Source: Thermomonospora echinospora (GTDB taxonomy: Bacteria > Actinomycetota > Actinomycetes > Streptosporangiales > Streptosporangiaceae). Taken from it: a stretch of 42,526 bases of DNA. Where the stretch lies: NCBI RefSeq assembly GCF_900108175.1, contig NZ_FNVO01000037.1, positions 1 through 42,526 of the forward strand, in the 5' to 3' direction. The number at the start of each line of letters is the position of its first letter. The stretch's first letter is position 1. This document shows, one piece after another, positions 16,401 to 23,500 of this stretch. The position numbers and the translations under genes were made by a program. The notes beneath the pieces were generated by a model. It saw only the letters and a list, made by a program, of their open reading frames with translations. It had not been told where the DNA came from and made no database searches.

Positions 16401-16649
16401 ACCACCACCGGCGGCGAACTGGACGCCGAGGGCTTCGAGTCGGGCCTGGGCCCGTGGGCCATCAACGGCGCACCTGAGGGCAGCCCCGGCAACGCCAGTG
16501 AGTTCGTCCGCTCGCAGGCCCTGATCGACTCCGTCTCGGCGGTGGTGACCAGGGACACGGTGCTGCTCGGCTTCGGCGTCGAGCAGGCCGCCACGCAGGC
16601 CGACCGCAACCTGCTGGTCGGCCGCGCGCTGCGGTACCTGCTCGGCTGA
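13476..16649 (+). CDS. Secreted M14 zinc carboxypeptidase, large multidomain form
   Basis: 1057 residues with a signal peptide (basic MMRRHFRKRT, hydrophobic core, cleavage near ATPAQA, residue 32). The M14 domain spans about 125-475. Zinc ligands are His192 and Glu195 in QHAREW and His325 in INWHSA; Arg273 lies in DLNRNFPYKWG and the general base is probably Glu396 in TPEMS. The following regions (about 565-760 and 855-1000) resemble the beta-rich C-terminal parts of secreted proteases of the immune inhibitor A type, including GWIPGAFDLSAYAGKKVEV. Common actinomycete M14 enzymes are about 400 residues, so this is a long form. Start ATG at 13476 (a second ATG follows), RBS GGAGG. Confidence 0.93.
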   Translation: MMRRHFRKRTPLSMVAVAALLTGALAATPAQASPKPADAALQRVDVYTGDLGNEQLKALQTAGIDHADVVVTKGARGNARDARIRVELTITGVQARELAKRGVKLTLKKIEGKTAAQRSAAAQEKVFRPYSGEGNIREELLQVAKDHPDIAKTVDIGRSLQGKPITAVRVSKGVAKLKDRQRPAVVYQATQHAREWITPEMVRRLLHHYVDGYGTNAELTRIVDTTDLWFVPVVNVDGYDHTFTDDNRLWRKNLRDNDGDGQITGQDGVDLNRNFPYKWGYDNEGSSDVRTSETYRGASPGSEPETQAQIKLYERVRPTYAINWHSAAQLLLYGVGWQALTPSPDDLIHTAIVGDTDNPAVPGYIPQLGAQLYTTNGETDGHMENSFGTLTQTPEMSTCDSAASSDPDDAWEPEDCGSVFEFPDDETLIKTEVEKNYRYAIDVAKSAHAPDRPYSPVGRTVPDFAVDEFGTSYGSSQTAASVIRRSLRDKRMHYRINGGKARSTDVQEWKGGERFGRDGTHYFAEYRGKVKGQKPGDKVEVWFSGVRSGKGGGQVASKHFTYTVRSDQGAEVLVIADEDYKGVNPTYPAGTNTPRYAQQYVDAIKANKIKSVVWDIDRDGVPHDLGVLGHFDAVVWYLGDNRLTQDAVDDPVNSVVGPFPDSQVADRAKDLVLNVRSYLNEGGKLLHTGETTSYFGPLRGANGGGIYYGLKGHPEQPCFLSSSFRDDCELLSDDFVQYYLGAYDRAVVGAPTGFTGEGRPYDGRDAGLAGTATNPLNEVGGFQVTSTVLPSDEFPQFRSWKGGDYVGAAGPYEPIEGQWYVAGTHQDALYRRLTRTIDLTSVTAAQAPTLQAQLTFSTETGYDHVIVEARTEGGDDWTTLADKNGRTSSALPAECSAGFLLAMHPHLRHYITGGNPCSATGSSGSWNSFTGESGGWIPGAFDLSAYAGKKVEVSIAYVTDPFTGGTGVFIDDTRVTTTGGELDAEGFESGLGPWAINGAPEGSPGNASEFVRSQALIDSVSAVVTRDTVLLGFGVEQAATQADRNLLVGRALRYLLG

Positions 16650-16668
16650 CCACCGCAGCACCCGAACC

Positions 16669-16707
16669 CCGAAGGCCCCGGCCGCCTCCACCGGCCGGGG
16701 CCTTCGG
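16669..16707 (+). terminator. Strong terminator after the M14 peptidase gene
   Basis: A perfect 16-bp stem, CCGAAGGCCCCGGCCG (16669-16684) with 16692-16707, 7-nt loop, beginning 19 nt after the stop codon. Confidence 0.85.
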
Positions 16708-17012
16708 CCTGTCCGGCACCGGCTCCGGGCGGTGCCCGCCCCGTCCGGCGATCATCGCGACAAGGTTTTGAACAAGATTGTGAGGCACGCCACGCAACCT
16801 CTTTGCCGTTTCCAGGCGTCTTCATGAGCAGAACACAACCGATGGGCGACCACACCTGATCGCACGTGGCCCGCGACGTCCCGTTCCCGGGAGGCCGTCC
16901 GGCCCCGCCGATCACGTCGCCGCCCGGCCCCGTCCCCGCGAGGCCGGACGACATCTCCCGCGCTTGATCCGCCCCCGGCCGCGCGCCGGTTTCGAACCCG
17001 TGGGCGGGGCAG

Positions 17013-17131
17013 GACGTACATCCGAACGACGTACGTCAGGGAGTTCACGAGTTCTCATACAGGTGTCCGCGGTGGACCACCGCCACGAACGCCGAGGAGC
17101 CCATCCAGTAAGGGGGCGGAGGGGGTCCGCC
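17013..17131 (+). promoter_or_regulatory. Structured leader of the sigma factor gene
   Basis: In the 450-bp gap before the sigma gene I see several signals. GACGTAC is directly repeated at 17013 and 17028, the second inside the palindrome GACGTACGTC (17028-17037). GGGAGT (17039-17044), 18 nt, then GTG is close to the SigR consensus GGGAAT-N18-GTT. GCGGTGG-A-CCACCGC is a perfect inverted repeat at 17069-17083. GGCGGA-ggggg-TCCGCC forms a hairpin at 17115-17131, directly before a GTG start at 17134. The SigR-type promoter would imply autoregulation; this is inference. The part before 17013 shows nothing clear. Confidence 0.45.
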
Positions 17132-17160
17132 CAGTGACGAGTCAACCTACAGGAGCGATG

Positions 17161-17733
17161 ATGGCCGCTGCCGCCACGCCGCGCGCAGAGGATCTCGTGC
17201 GATACGAGCGCGACGTGCTTCCGTACACCGACCCGCTCTACGCCAGCGCAGTGCGCATGACCCGTAACACGGCCGATGCCGAGGACCTGGTACAGGAGAC
17301 CCTGGCCAAGGCGTACGTGAACTTCCACCAGTTCAAAGAGGGCACGAACCTGAAGGCCTGGCTGCATCGCATCCTCACCAACAACTTCATCAACTCCTAC
17401 CGCAAGAAGCAGCGGGAGCCGCAGCGCGCCGGACAGGACGAGATCGAGGAGTGGCAGCTGGCCCGCAGCGCCTCCCAGGCGGCCGGATTCCGTTCCGCCG
17501 AGGCCGAGGCGCTGGACCGCATGCCCGACAACGACATCATCGCCGCCCTGCGGGCGCTGCCCCGGGAGTTCCGGGACGCGGTCTACCTCGCCGACGTGGA
17601 GGGCTACTCCTACAAGGAGATCGCCGAGATGATGGGCACGCCCCTGGGCACCGTGATGTCGCGCCTGCACCGGGGCCGCAAGCAGCTGCGGGAATCCCTC
17701 GCCAGGTACCGCAACGCCGCCCTGGCCGCCTGA
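17161..17733 (+). CDS. SigR/SigH-like ECF RNA polymerase sigma factor
   Basis: About 190 residues, closely matching the SigR/SigH group that controls the thiol-oxidative stress response. Region 2 contains [15 protein letters not shown] and [11 protein letters not shown]-like [18 protein letters not shown], followed by [13 protein letters not shown]. Region 4 contains [20 protein letters not shown] and [19 protein letters not shown]. The ATG at 17161 has AGGAG at ideal 5-nt spacing. An in-frame GTG at 17134 would add nine residues, and its RBS lies in a hairpin. Unlike sigR-rsrA or sigH-rshA loci, no zinc anti-sigma gene follows; the next gene is a protease inhibitor. Confidence 0.92.
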   Translation: MAAAATPRAEDLVRYERDVLPYTDPLYASAVRMTRNTADAEDLVQETLAKAYVNFHQFKEGTNLKAWLHRILTNNFINSYRKKQREPQRAGQDEIEEWQLARSASQAAGFRSAEAEALDRMPDNDIIAALRALPREFRDAVYLADVEGYSYKEIAEMMGTPLGTVMSRLHRGRKQLRESLARYRNAALAA

Positions 17734-17783
17734 CACCGGCGGGTCCGGCGCCCCGCGTTCAACACATAGGGTGATGTTCTCGA

Positions 17784-17806
17784 TACATTAGGTGACAGTA
17801 CTGTCA
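17784..17806 (+). promoter_or_regulatory. Promoter region with perfect 14-bp palindrome before the inhibitor gene
   Basis: TGACAGTACTGTCA (17793-17806) is a perfect palindrome starting 33 nt upstream of the inhibitor ATG. A -10-like TACATT lies just upstream at 17784-17789. In this position the palindrome would overlap the transcription start, so a bound repressor would block it. The -35 box is not clear. Confidence 0.5.
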
Positions 17807-17825
17807 TCTGTTCTCGGGAGCGTCG

Positions 17826-18245
17826 ATGCCTCATCTGGCCGCCACCACACTCACCGGCGCGGCGCTGGTCGCGCTGCTGCCCGCCGGGATCGTCCTGGCC
17901 GACACGCCGTCCCGGTACGACCGGCCCGCGGCCGGGACGCACGGGACGCATCTGAAGCTGACCGTGACCTACCCGGGGGCGCCGGTCTCCAGCGCCCGCA
18001 CCGTCACGCTGCGGTGCGACCCGGCCGGCCGGGATCATCCGCACGCGGCCGCGGCGTGCGCCGACCTGGACCGCTCGCACGGCCGCTTCCTGCACGACCC
18101 GCGCCAGACCATCTGCACGATGGAGTACCGGCCGGTGACCGCCAAGGCCACCGGCAGGTGGCAGGGCCGCGCCGTCAGCTTCACCAAGTCGTTCCCCAAC
18201 GCCTGCGTGATGGACGCCCGCACCGGCGCGGTCTTCCGCTTCTGA
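17826..18245 (+). CDS. Secreted subtilisin inhibitor-like (SSI) protein
   Basis: 139 residues with a signal peptide cleaved near Ala25. The mature part has the SSI fold: four Cys (64, 78, 97, 127), the pre-reactive loop CTMEYRPV, and the family end RWQGRAVSFTKSFPNAC...VFRF. By alignment with SSI (CPM-V) the reactive bond is Met99-Glu100; P1 Met favours subtilisin-type targets, while P1' Glu is unusual. RBS GGGAG. It is probably a monocistronic unit under the palindromic operator just upstream. Confidence 0.93.
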   Translation: MPHLAATTLTGAALVALLPAGIVLADTPSRYDRPAAGTHGTHLKLTVTYPGAPVSSARTVTLRCDPAGRDHPHAAAACADLDRSHGRFLHDPRQTICTMEYRPVTAKATGRWQGRAVSFTKSFPNACVMDARTGAVFRF

Positions 18246-18292
18246 ACGCCGCGGCCCCGCAGACACCCGGCCCGGCGGCCCGGCCGACGCGG

Positions 18293-18326
18293 CGGCACAC
18301 CCAGCCCGGCGGCACACCCGGCCCGA
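18293..18326. repeat. 17-bp tandem repeat GGCGGCACACCC-RG-CCC x2
   Basis: Two adjacent units GGCGGCACACCCAGCCC and GGCGGCACACCCGGCCC lie in the 176-bp gap after the inhibitor gene. Nearby DNA (about 18340-18380) has GC-rich partial inverted repeats that may end transcription, but no clean stem. Confidence 0.6.
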
Positions 18327-18421
18327 CCCGGCCGGCCCGCAGACGTCTGGCCCGGCCCGGCCGGGCGTCTACGGGCCGGAATCCGGCATCCCCGCCGAGC
18401 GCCCGCATAGGAGCGGTCCCT

Positions 18422-18880
18422 ATGGGTAAGGCGCCTTCACCCGGAAGGAAGGCGGGTGCCGTGCCACCCAGGATCAGGGAAGTCATGTCAGCCGCACCGA
18501 TCATGGTGCCCCTGGAGACGACCCTGGCCGAGGTGGCCCGCCTCATGCGCGACCGGGGCATCGGCGACGTTCTCGTCACCTCCGCCGGCCGGTTGTGCGG
18601 CATCGTCACCGACCGGGACATCGTGGTCCGGGCCGTGGCCGACGGTCTGTCGGCCGTCGTCACCACCGTCGGCGACATCTGCAGCGCGGGGCCGGCCACC
18701 GTACGCCCCGACGACGACACCGCCGCCGCGGCCGCGCTGATGCGGCGGCACGCGGTCCGCCGCCTGCCGGTGGTGGAGGGTCACCGGACGGTCGGCATCG
18801 TGTCGATCGGCGACCTGGCGATCGTGCACGGCGACGACCCGGTGCTGGCCGACATCAGCAAGGCCCCGCCCAACGTGTGA
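18422..18880 (+). CDS. CBS-domain pair protein
   Basis: 152 residues consisting of two CBS domains. The first includes VMSAAPIMVPLETTLAEVAR and GIVTDRDIVVRAV; the second includes TVRPDDDTAAAAALMRRHAV and GIVSIGDLAIV. Such stand-alone pairs bind adenine nucleotides and act as cellular energy or stress sensors; in actinomycetes they are often in stress regulons. Start ATG at 18422 with AGGAG 8 nt upstream; GTG at 18461 is a shorter option. It is followed after 32 bp by the GAF-ANTAR gene, so cotranscription is likely. Confidence 0.9.
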   Translation: MGKAPSPGRKAGAVPPRIREVMSAAPIMVPLETTLAEVARLMRDRGIGDVLVTSAGRLCGIVTDRDIVVRAVADGLSAVVTTVGDICSAGPATVRPDDDTAAAAALMRRHAVRRLPVVEGHRTVGIVSIGDLAIVHGDDPVLADISKAPPNV

Positions 18881-18912
18881 CGGGCCGTGCGCGGGGAGAG
18901 GAAGCGAACCAG

Positions 18913-19764
18913 ATGACGCAGCCGGATCGCCGCCACCGCACCGGCCGGGCGGGCCTGCCGGCCCGTCCGGACTGGGACGACGGCCCCGCAGTGGATACCG
19001 TGGGACCCATGGCCACCTCGGACACCGTCATCACCGACGAGCTGGCGATCGAGATCGCCCGGCTGGGCCTGGTCCGCGAGTCGTCCGACGTGGCGACCCT
19101 GCACCGGGTCACCCAGCTGGCCGCCCGAGCGGTGACCGGCTGCGCGGGCGCCACCAGCCTGCGCTGGAGCACGGGCGGCGCCCCCGAGCCGCTGACTGTC
19201 GCCAGCAGCCATCCCGACCTGGCCGAGCTGGTCGACCTGCAGCTCGCCCGCGGGGAGGGGCCGATCTTCGACGCGGTGCGCAGCCGCCGCCCGGTCAGCT
19301 GCGATGACGCCCTCGCCGAGACCCGCTGGCCCGGCCATGTGGCCGCCATGCTGCGGCGCGGGGTGCGCTGCTTCACCACCACCGTGCACGAGTACGACCA
19401 GGTGCTGATCACCCTGACCGTGTACGGGGTGGTGCCGGGGGCGCTCGACCCCCGCCAGCAGGCGCTGGCCTCGCTGCTGCTGGCCCAGGGCGGTGCGGCG
19501 GTCTCCAACACCCACCAGTTCGACGACGTCCACCGCACGGCCGTCCAGCTCCAGCAGGCGGTGGAGGCGCGGGCCGTGGTCGACCAGGCCAAGGGCATCC
19601 TGATGCACGCGCTGGGCTGCGACGCCGAGCGGGCGTTCGCCGAGCTGCGCCGGATCTCGCAGACCCGCCATGTCAAGCTGACCGCCATCGCCCAGCGCAT
19701 CGTCTCCGGCCAGGGCCTGCCCGACGATCCGCCGCCTGGCCGGGACGAGGCCGAGCGGGCCTGA
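18913..19764 (+). CDS. GAF-ANTAR domain RNA-binding antiterminator/regulator
   Basis: 283 residues. A GAF sensor domain spans about 55-205. A C-terminal ANTAR domain spans about 215-270 and is recognised from AVEARAVVDQAKGILMHAL, then RAFAELRRISQTRHVKL and AIAQRIV. ANTAR domains bind paired RNA hairpins to prevent termination. The ATG at 18913 has GAGAGGAAG upstream; an ATG at 19009 is an alternative and may be the real start, because the intervening 32 residues are basic and unstructured. Its position between a CBS protein and a PP2C phosphatase suggests a stress-signalling cluster. Confidence 0.9.
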   Translation: MTQPDRRHRTGRAGLPARPDWDDGPAVDTVGPMATSDTVITDELAIEIARLGLVRESSDVATLHRVTQLAARAVTGCAGATSLRWSTGGAPEPLTVASSHPDLAELVDLQLARGEGPIFDAVRSRRPVSCDDALAETRWPGHVAAMLRRGVRCFTTTVHEYDQVLITLTVYGVVPGALDPRQQALASLLLAQGGAAVSNTHQFDDVHRTAVQLQQAVEARAVVDQAKGILMHALGCDAERAFAELRRISQTRHVKLTAIAQRIVSGQGLPDDPPPGRDEAERA

Positions 19765-19899
19765 CCAGCGCCTGTAGTGGGCATCACCTTAACGGGACCC
19801 GCAACATGCCCCTGGCAGGCATAAGCTGCGCTCATCGGTCCGCGCAGTGGATCCGGCGCCCGCCGCGCCGGAGAACCGAGTGGTAAGAGGGAGTCCTGC

Positions 19900-21798
19900 A
19901 TGCCGGAACAGCTCGAACCGGGCGTTCTCATGCGCGAGATCAGCGACCTCGAGGGGCGGATCGGGGATCTGCGGCAGGCCGCCGCCATGCCCGAACCGGA
20001 TCTGCGGGCCACCCTGGACGCCGCGCTCGTCGAGCTGGAACTGGCCCTGGCCGCGCTGCGCACCATGGGCACCGGCCAGTCCAGCGCCGAGGGCCGCACC
20101 GCCGCCGCCGAGGCCGAGCGCCGGGTGCTGCGCACCGTCTTCCAGGACGCCCCGGTGCCGCTGTTCCTGCTGGACCGTGACAGCAGCGTGCGGCGGGTCA
20201 ACCGGCAGGCCGCCACACTGCTGGGCACCTCCCCCGGCTACGTCTCCGGCAAGTCGTTCACCGTCTTCTGCGACCTGCCCACCCGGGCGGCGCTGCGGTC
20301 GCAGCTGGCCGCCGTGGTACGCACCGGCCGCCGCCGCCACGCCCAGGTCCGCTTCCTGAGCCGCAACAAGCCCGTCGAGGCCGTGGTGACGCTGGCCCGG
20401 GTGTGGATCAGGGGCGAGCCCGACCCCATGGTGGTGGCCGCGGCCACCCCCGCCTCCGGCGGGATGCCCGTCCCGGACAAGCCCAGGCGGGAGGAGGCCG
20501 AGGACGAGGCGGTCGCCACCGTCGTGCACCGGATGGACGTGCTCGCCACCGCCAGCGAACTACTGCTGGACGAGCCGGTGTTCAACGAGCAGGTCGCGGT
20601 CCGCCGCTGCGCCCGGCTGCTGGCCTCCGAGCTGGCCGACTGGGTGATCGTCGACGTGGCCCAGGACACCCCGGCCGGCACCGGGCGCGCCCCCGACCTG
20701 CGCCGCCAGGTCGTGATCGGGCCGGGCGGCGAGCGGGCCGAGGAGCTCACCCACCTGCTGGAGGACCTGAACCCGGCGCCCGGCACCCTGCCGCAGTCGG
20801 TGTTCACCGGCCGGCAGGGCACCCTGCACCCGCACGTGGCCGAACTGTCGATGCTGGGCTCGCTGCCCGACGGCAGCCCGGTGTGCGGCGCGATCAGCGC
20901 CACCTCCGTACTGTGCGTGCCCATCGAGGACGGCCGCCGCTGCCTGGGCACCATCACCCTCACCGGCAGCGGCGAGCACGGCCCGTTCGACCTGATGGAC
21001 CTGGGGGTCGTCCAGCGGCTCGGCCGCTACCTGGGGCTGGTCATCCGGGCCGCCCGGCTGTACCGGCGCCGCGCCGAGGTCGCCGCGTCCCTGCAGGCCA
21101 GCCTGCTGCCCAAGGCGCTGCCGGCCATCCCCGGCCTGGAGGTGGACGCCCGCTACCTGACGGCCACCCGGGGGGTGGAGGTCGGCGGCGACTTCTACGA
21201 CGTGTTCCCGACCGGCACCGGCTGGGGCTTCGTGCTCGGCGACGTGTGCGGCAAGGGCGAGGAGGCCGCCGCGGTCACCGCCACCGCCCGGCACGGGGTC
21301 CGTCTGCTGTCACGCTGGAAGACCGAGCCCGCCGAGGTGATGAGCATGGTCAACCTGGCGCTGCTCAGCGAGGACCGCTTCGTCACCGCCATCCTCGCCG
21401 GGATGGAGACACTCGACGACGGCATCCGGCTCACCCTGACCACCGCCGGCCATCCCCCCGCGATCGTGGTCCGCCAGGACGGCCTGATCCGCACCACCGG
21501 GGGCGGCGGCGTCCCCCTCGGCCTGTTCGAGGACTTCGAGCCGGCCATCGAGTCCATCGACCTGGCCGAGGGCGACACGGTCTTCCTGCACTCGGACGGG
21601 GTGCTGGACGCCTGCACCATGACCCGCGAGCGGTTCGGCCACGAACGGCTGATCGAGACCCTGGCCGCCAGCGCCGCCCTCCCGGTCCGCGAGATGCTGC
21701 TGGCGGTGGAACGCGCCCTGATGGACTTCTGCGACGGCGACCTGAGCGACGACGTGTCCATCCTCGCCCTGCGCGTCCTCCCCCAGACCCTCAACTAG
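19900..21798 (+). CDS. PAS-GAF-SpoIIE-type PP2C serine phosphatase
   Basis: 632 residues: an N-terminal coiled coil (about 1-60), a PAS domain (about 77-185, FQDAPVPLFLLDRDSSVRRV), a GAF-like domain (about 205-390) and a SpoIIE/RsbU PP2C domain (about 395-632). The last has VGGDFYDVF near 428-436 and VLGDVCGKGEEAA, the metal-binding aspartates, and DDVSILALR at the end. Such enzymes dephosphorylate STAS anti-sigma antagonists, so a protein like that at 6239 is a plausible substrate. Start ATG at 19900 with GAGGGAG 7 nt upstream. It lacks a membrane segment. Confidence 0.93.
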   Translation: MPEQLEPGVLMREISDLEGRIGDLRQAAAMPEPDLRATLDAALVELELALAALRTMGTGQSSAEGRTAAAEAERRVLRTVFQDAPVPLFLLDRDSSVRRVNRQAATLLGTSPGYVSGKSFTVFCDLPTRAALRSQLAAVVRTGRRRHAQVRFLSRNKPVEAVVTLARVWIRGEPDPMVVAAATPASGGMPVPDKPRREEAEDEAVATVVHRMDVLATASELLLDEPVFNEQVAVRRCARLLASELADWVIVDVAQDTPAGTGRAPDLRRQVVIGPGGERAEELTHLLEDLNPAPGTLPQSVFTGRQGTLHPHVAELSMLGSLPDGSPVCGAISATSVLCVPIEDGRRCLGTITLTGSGEHGPFDLMDLGVVQRLGRYLGLVIRAARLYRRRAEVAASLQASLLPKALPAIPGLEVDARYLTATRGVEVGGDFYDVFPTGTGWGFVLGDVCGKGEEAAAVTATARHGVRLLSRWKTEPAEVMSMVNLALLSEDRFVTAILAGMETLDDGIRLTLTTAGHPPAIVVRQDGLIRTTGGGGVPLGLFEDFEPAIESIDLAEGDTVFLHSDGVLDACTMTRERFGHERLIETLAASAALPVREMLLAVERALMDFCDGDLSDDVSILALRVLPQTLN

Positions 21799-21839
21799 CC
21801 CGGAGCCTCCCCAGGCCCCCGACTGAGAGTCCTGCCGGA

Positions 21840-22358
21840 CTACACGTCCAACGGTCGGGTCCATCTCCACTCCCAGACGACGCCGACCTCGGGGTCTTCT
21901 TGGTCATTGGTGTGCTCGAAGCCGAGCGACACGAGCACACCCGTCGACGGATTCGGGCCGGGCAGTGTGTGAGCAAGGACGTGATCGACCTCGCTGCTGG
22001 CGACAGCGCGCTCGACCAGTGCCCGGGCAGCGGCCACGCCGAAACCCCGGCCCCGGAACTCCGGGGCGATCTCGTAGCCGATCTCGACGGTGCGCTCTGC
22101 CGGCGGGGCCGCGAAGCCACCTGAGCCGAGGAGCTGTCCCGTCGCCGGGTCGAGAAAGAACTGCATTGACCACGAGCGGTCAGCTTCGGATGCGGTCTGC
22201 AGGTGCTCCAAGGTGAAGCCAATGGCCTCGGGGAACTCGGGCCATCCGTCCGGGACAGATGAGCCGATCAACTCGCCGAACAGCGCTCGGTTGTCGTTCA
22301 GCGCGTTCAGCAACGACTCGGTTGCAGCTAGAAGACGGACCTGCGGGTAAGACGACAT
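21840..22358 (-). CDS. GNAT family N-acetyltransferase
   Basis: 172 residues of the RimJ/RimL-like GNAT type: GSGGFAAPPAERTVEIGYEI (strand pair), then PEFRGRGFGVAAARALVERA with the acetyl-CoA-binding R-G-x-G-x-G/A loop, and STGVLVSLGFEHT near the end. Substrate unknown. The ATG at 22358 has TTGGAG 8 nt upstream. It is convergent with the phosphatase gene and marks the start of a stretch with less extreme codon bias. Confidence 0.9.
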   Translation of the reverse strand: MSSYPQVRLLAATESLLNALNDNRALFGELIGSSVPDGWPEFPEAIGFTLEHLQTASEADRSWSMQFFLDPATGQLLGSGGFAAPPAERTVEIGYEIAPEFRGRGFGVAAARALVERAVASSEVDHVLAHTLPGPNPSTGVLVSLGFEHTNDQEDPEVGVVWEWRWTRPLDV

Positions 22359-22878
22359 GCGGAATCTCCAATCGTGTTGGGAAGACTGCACGACCTGGAG
22401 ATGCAAGAGTGACCAACGAACAGGAGCGCAGCCGAAACGAGGGCACGCCAAGGCAGACACCTCGGCGGTGACCGGAAAGTGGTCGGCGCTCCTGAAGTTG
22501 CTCGTAGTCGATGGCCCGAAACGCTCGGGCCGAGACAGATCCTACGCGCCGCGACGAAGTCGACACAAGGCAGGCACTGCCCCCGATGTCCTGGCACAGA
22601 ACTGTCACCGATGTCCCAAGACATCACAGCGGGTGCTCGGTTGCCCGCGCGGTGAGGGGCGCCCCGAATGGGAAAGGCCGCTTCGCGGCGGCCGTTGTCA
22701 GGGCGGGGCTGGTGGGGTGGGTGTGGGTACCACATCATCCCCCGCGTTTGCGGCTGAGGGGTGCTGTGCTCGATAGCGAGCATCGCGGCTTGCTGTGCCA
22801 GCCGGTTTGGGTCCTCTTGAAGTGCAGACGGCGAACCGGGATCCTGGCGGTGGTCGCGGAGCAGGGAGGGCCTTCGCC
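22359..22878. other. 520-bp stretch without a credible gene
   Basis: Open frames exist on both strands, but none has a ribosome binding site, family resemblance or typical codon bias. The stretch contains the paired CCGATGTCC motif described separately and a GCCGC-TTC-GCGGC mini-hairpin near 22680. It looks like decayed mobile or gene-remnant DNA. Confidence 0.55.
22583..22628. mobile_element. Possible terminal remnant of an IS481-like insertion sequence
   Basis: CCGATGTCC occurs at 22583-22591 and 22608-22616, 25 bp apart. The second copy continues into GATGTC-CCAA-GACATC, an inverted repeat with 6-bp arms, then ACAG. From memory, ends and promoters of actinobacterial IS481-type elements carry repeated motifs of this ATGTC/GACATC kind. 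No transposase fragment remains nearby, so this is tentative. Confidence 0.3.
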
Positions 22879-23187
22879 ATGTGGGACGGATTGGTGCTCG
22901 TAGCTTTCGGACTGTGCGGCCTGATAGCGATGAGGGCGGCCGTGTCGAACCTGCGATCTTCCGGATCTGGCCGACCCGATCGGAAGTCCATGGAGGAGTA
23001 CTTTGATCGCTTTGGGCTCTTCCTCGTCGGCTCGGTGTTCGTAGTCGTTGCCATCGCGGCTCTCTTCTTCGGCTTCTCCGTCCGTGTGGCGCCCTGGCAG
23101 CATTTCGCCAGTGTGGGGCTGGTCGCGCTGGGAGTGGTCACGGTGAAGTTCGTGTGGAAGAGGGCACTCGGGCGCCTGCGGTCATGA
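22879..23187 (+). CDS. Small integral membrane protein of unknown function
   Basis: 102 residues with three hydrophobic segments: about 5-21 (LVLVAFGLCGLIAMRAA), about 50-74 (FGLFLVGSVFVVVAIAALFF) and about 80-97 (ASVGLVALGVVTVKFV). A short basic loop lies between the first two. ATG at 22879 has GGGAGGG upstream. No family recognised; comparable small membrane proteins are common in actinomycetes. Confidence 0.7.
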   Translation: MWDGLVLVAFGLCGLIAMRAAVSNLRSSGSGRPDRKSMEEYFDRFGLFLVGSVFVVVAIAALFFGFSVRVAPWQHFASVGLVALGVVTVKFVWKRALGRLRS

Positions 23188-23347
23188 ATCTGAGCCCGGC
23201 CGATCGTCGTCACGGCGAGCGGTGCGGTTGGTGCAGGTGGCGAGACGGGGCGGCCGGAAACAGGGTGCGCAAGGTGAAGGGATTCTCGCCGGGCGCGCCC
23301 GTCCGTTGGGACCGCTCGCGCTTTCTGGTCCGTCCACAGTGCGGAAA

Positions 23348-23396
23348 TGATCGACACCGCCGGTGGGGTAGGGGCCCCGCCGCCGGATGTCGATCA
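23348..23396. other. Long two-tier stem-loop in the intergenic region
   Basis: TGATCGACA (23348-23356) pairs perfectly with TGTCGATCA (23388-23396). Inside, CGGTGGGG can pair with CCCCGCCG (one G-U wobble) across a 6-nt loop. The stretch 23188-23347 before it shows no gene. The structure may be a small RNA, a processing site or a remnant inverted repeat. Confidence 0.5.
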
Positions 23397-23433
23397 CTGG
23401 CCGCTGCTGTGGGCGGGACCGGCCACGCGCGAT

Positions 23434-23461
23434 GAGCGCGCCCGGCCTGGCGGGCGCGCTC
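23434..23461 (-). terminator. Terminator hairpin downstream of the GntR gene
   Basis: GAGCGCGCCCG (23434-23444) and CGGGCGCGCTC (23451-23461) form a perfect 11-bp stem with a 6-nt loop. It is 40 nt beyond the GntR stop on the minus strand and could also act on plus-strand transcripts. Confidence 0.7.
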
Positions 23462-23500
23462 CTTGACCTGGTAGGGAAATCCCTCACACAGGCCGTGTCG

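Noticed and set aside
13344-16691. Very long minus-strand open frame (over 1100 codons) opposite the M14 peptidase
   Set aside because: It is a codon-bias shadow of the plus-strand gene: no family motifs, Val/Gly/Leu-rich composition, no RBS, and the plus strand has a signal peptide and catalytic residues.
16981-17010. GGTTTCGAACCC resembling a tRNA T-arm
   Set aside because: The stem on either strand has a mismatch at the required positions and no acceptor, D-arm or anticodon stem can be fitted around it.
22511-22903. Plus-strand ORF between the GNAT and membrane protein genes
   Set aside because: No RBS, weak codon bias, and it runs into the start of the better supported membrane protein in another frame.
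23347-23463. Short plus-strand ORF starting at ATG 23347
   Set aside because: It has no RBS and lies across the large stem-loop; the DNA is better explained as structured non-coding sequence.
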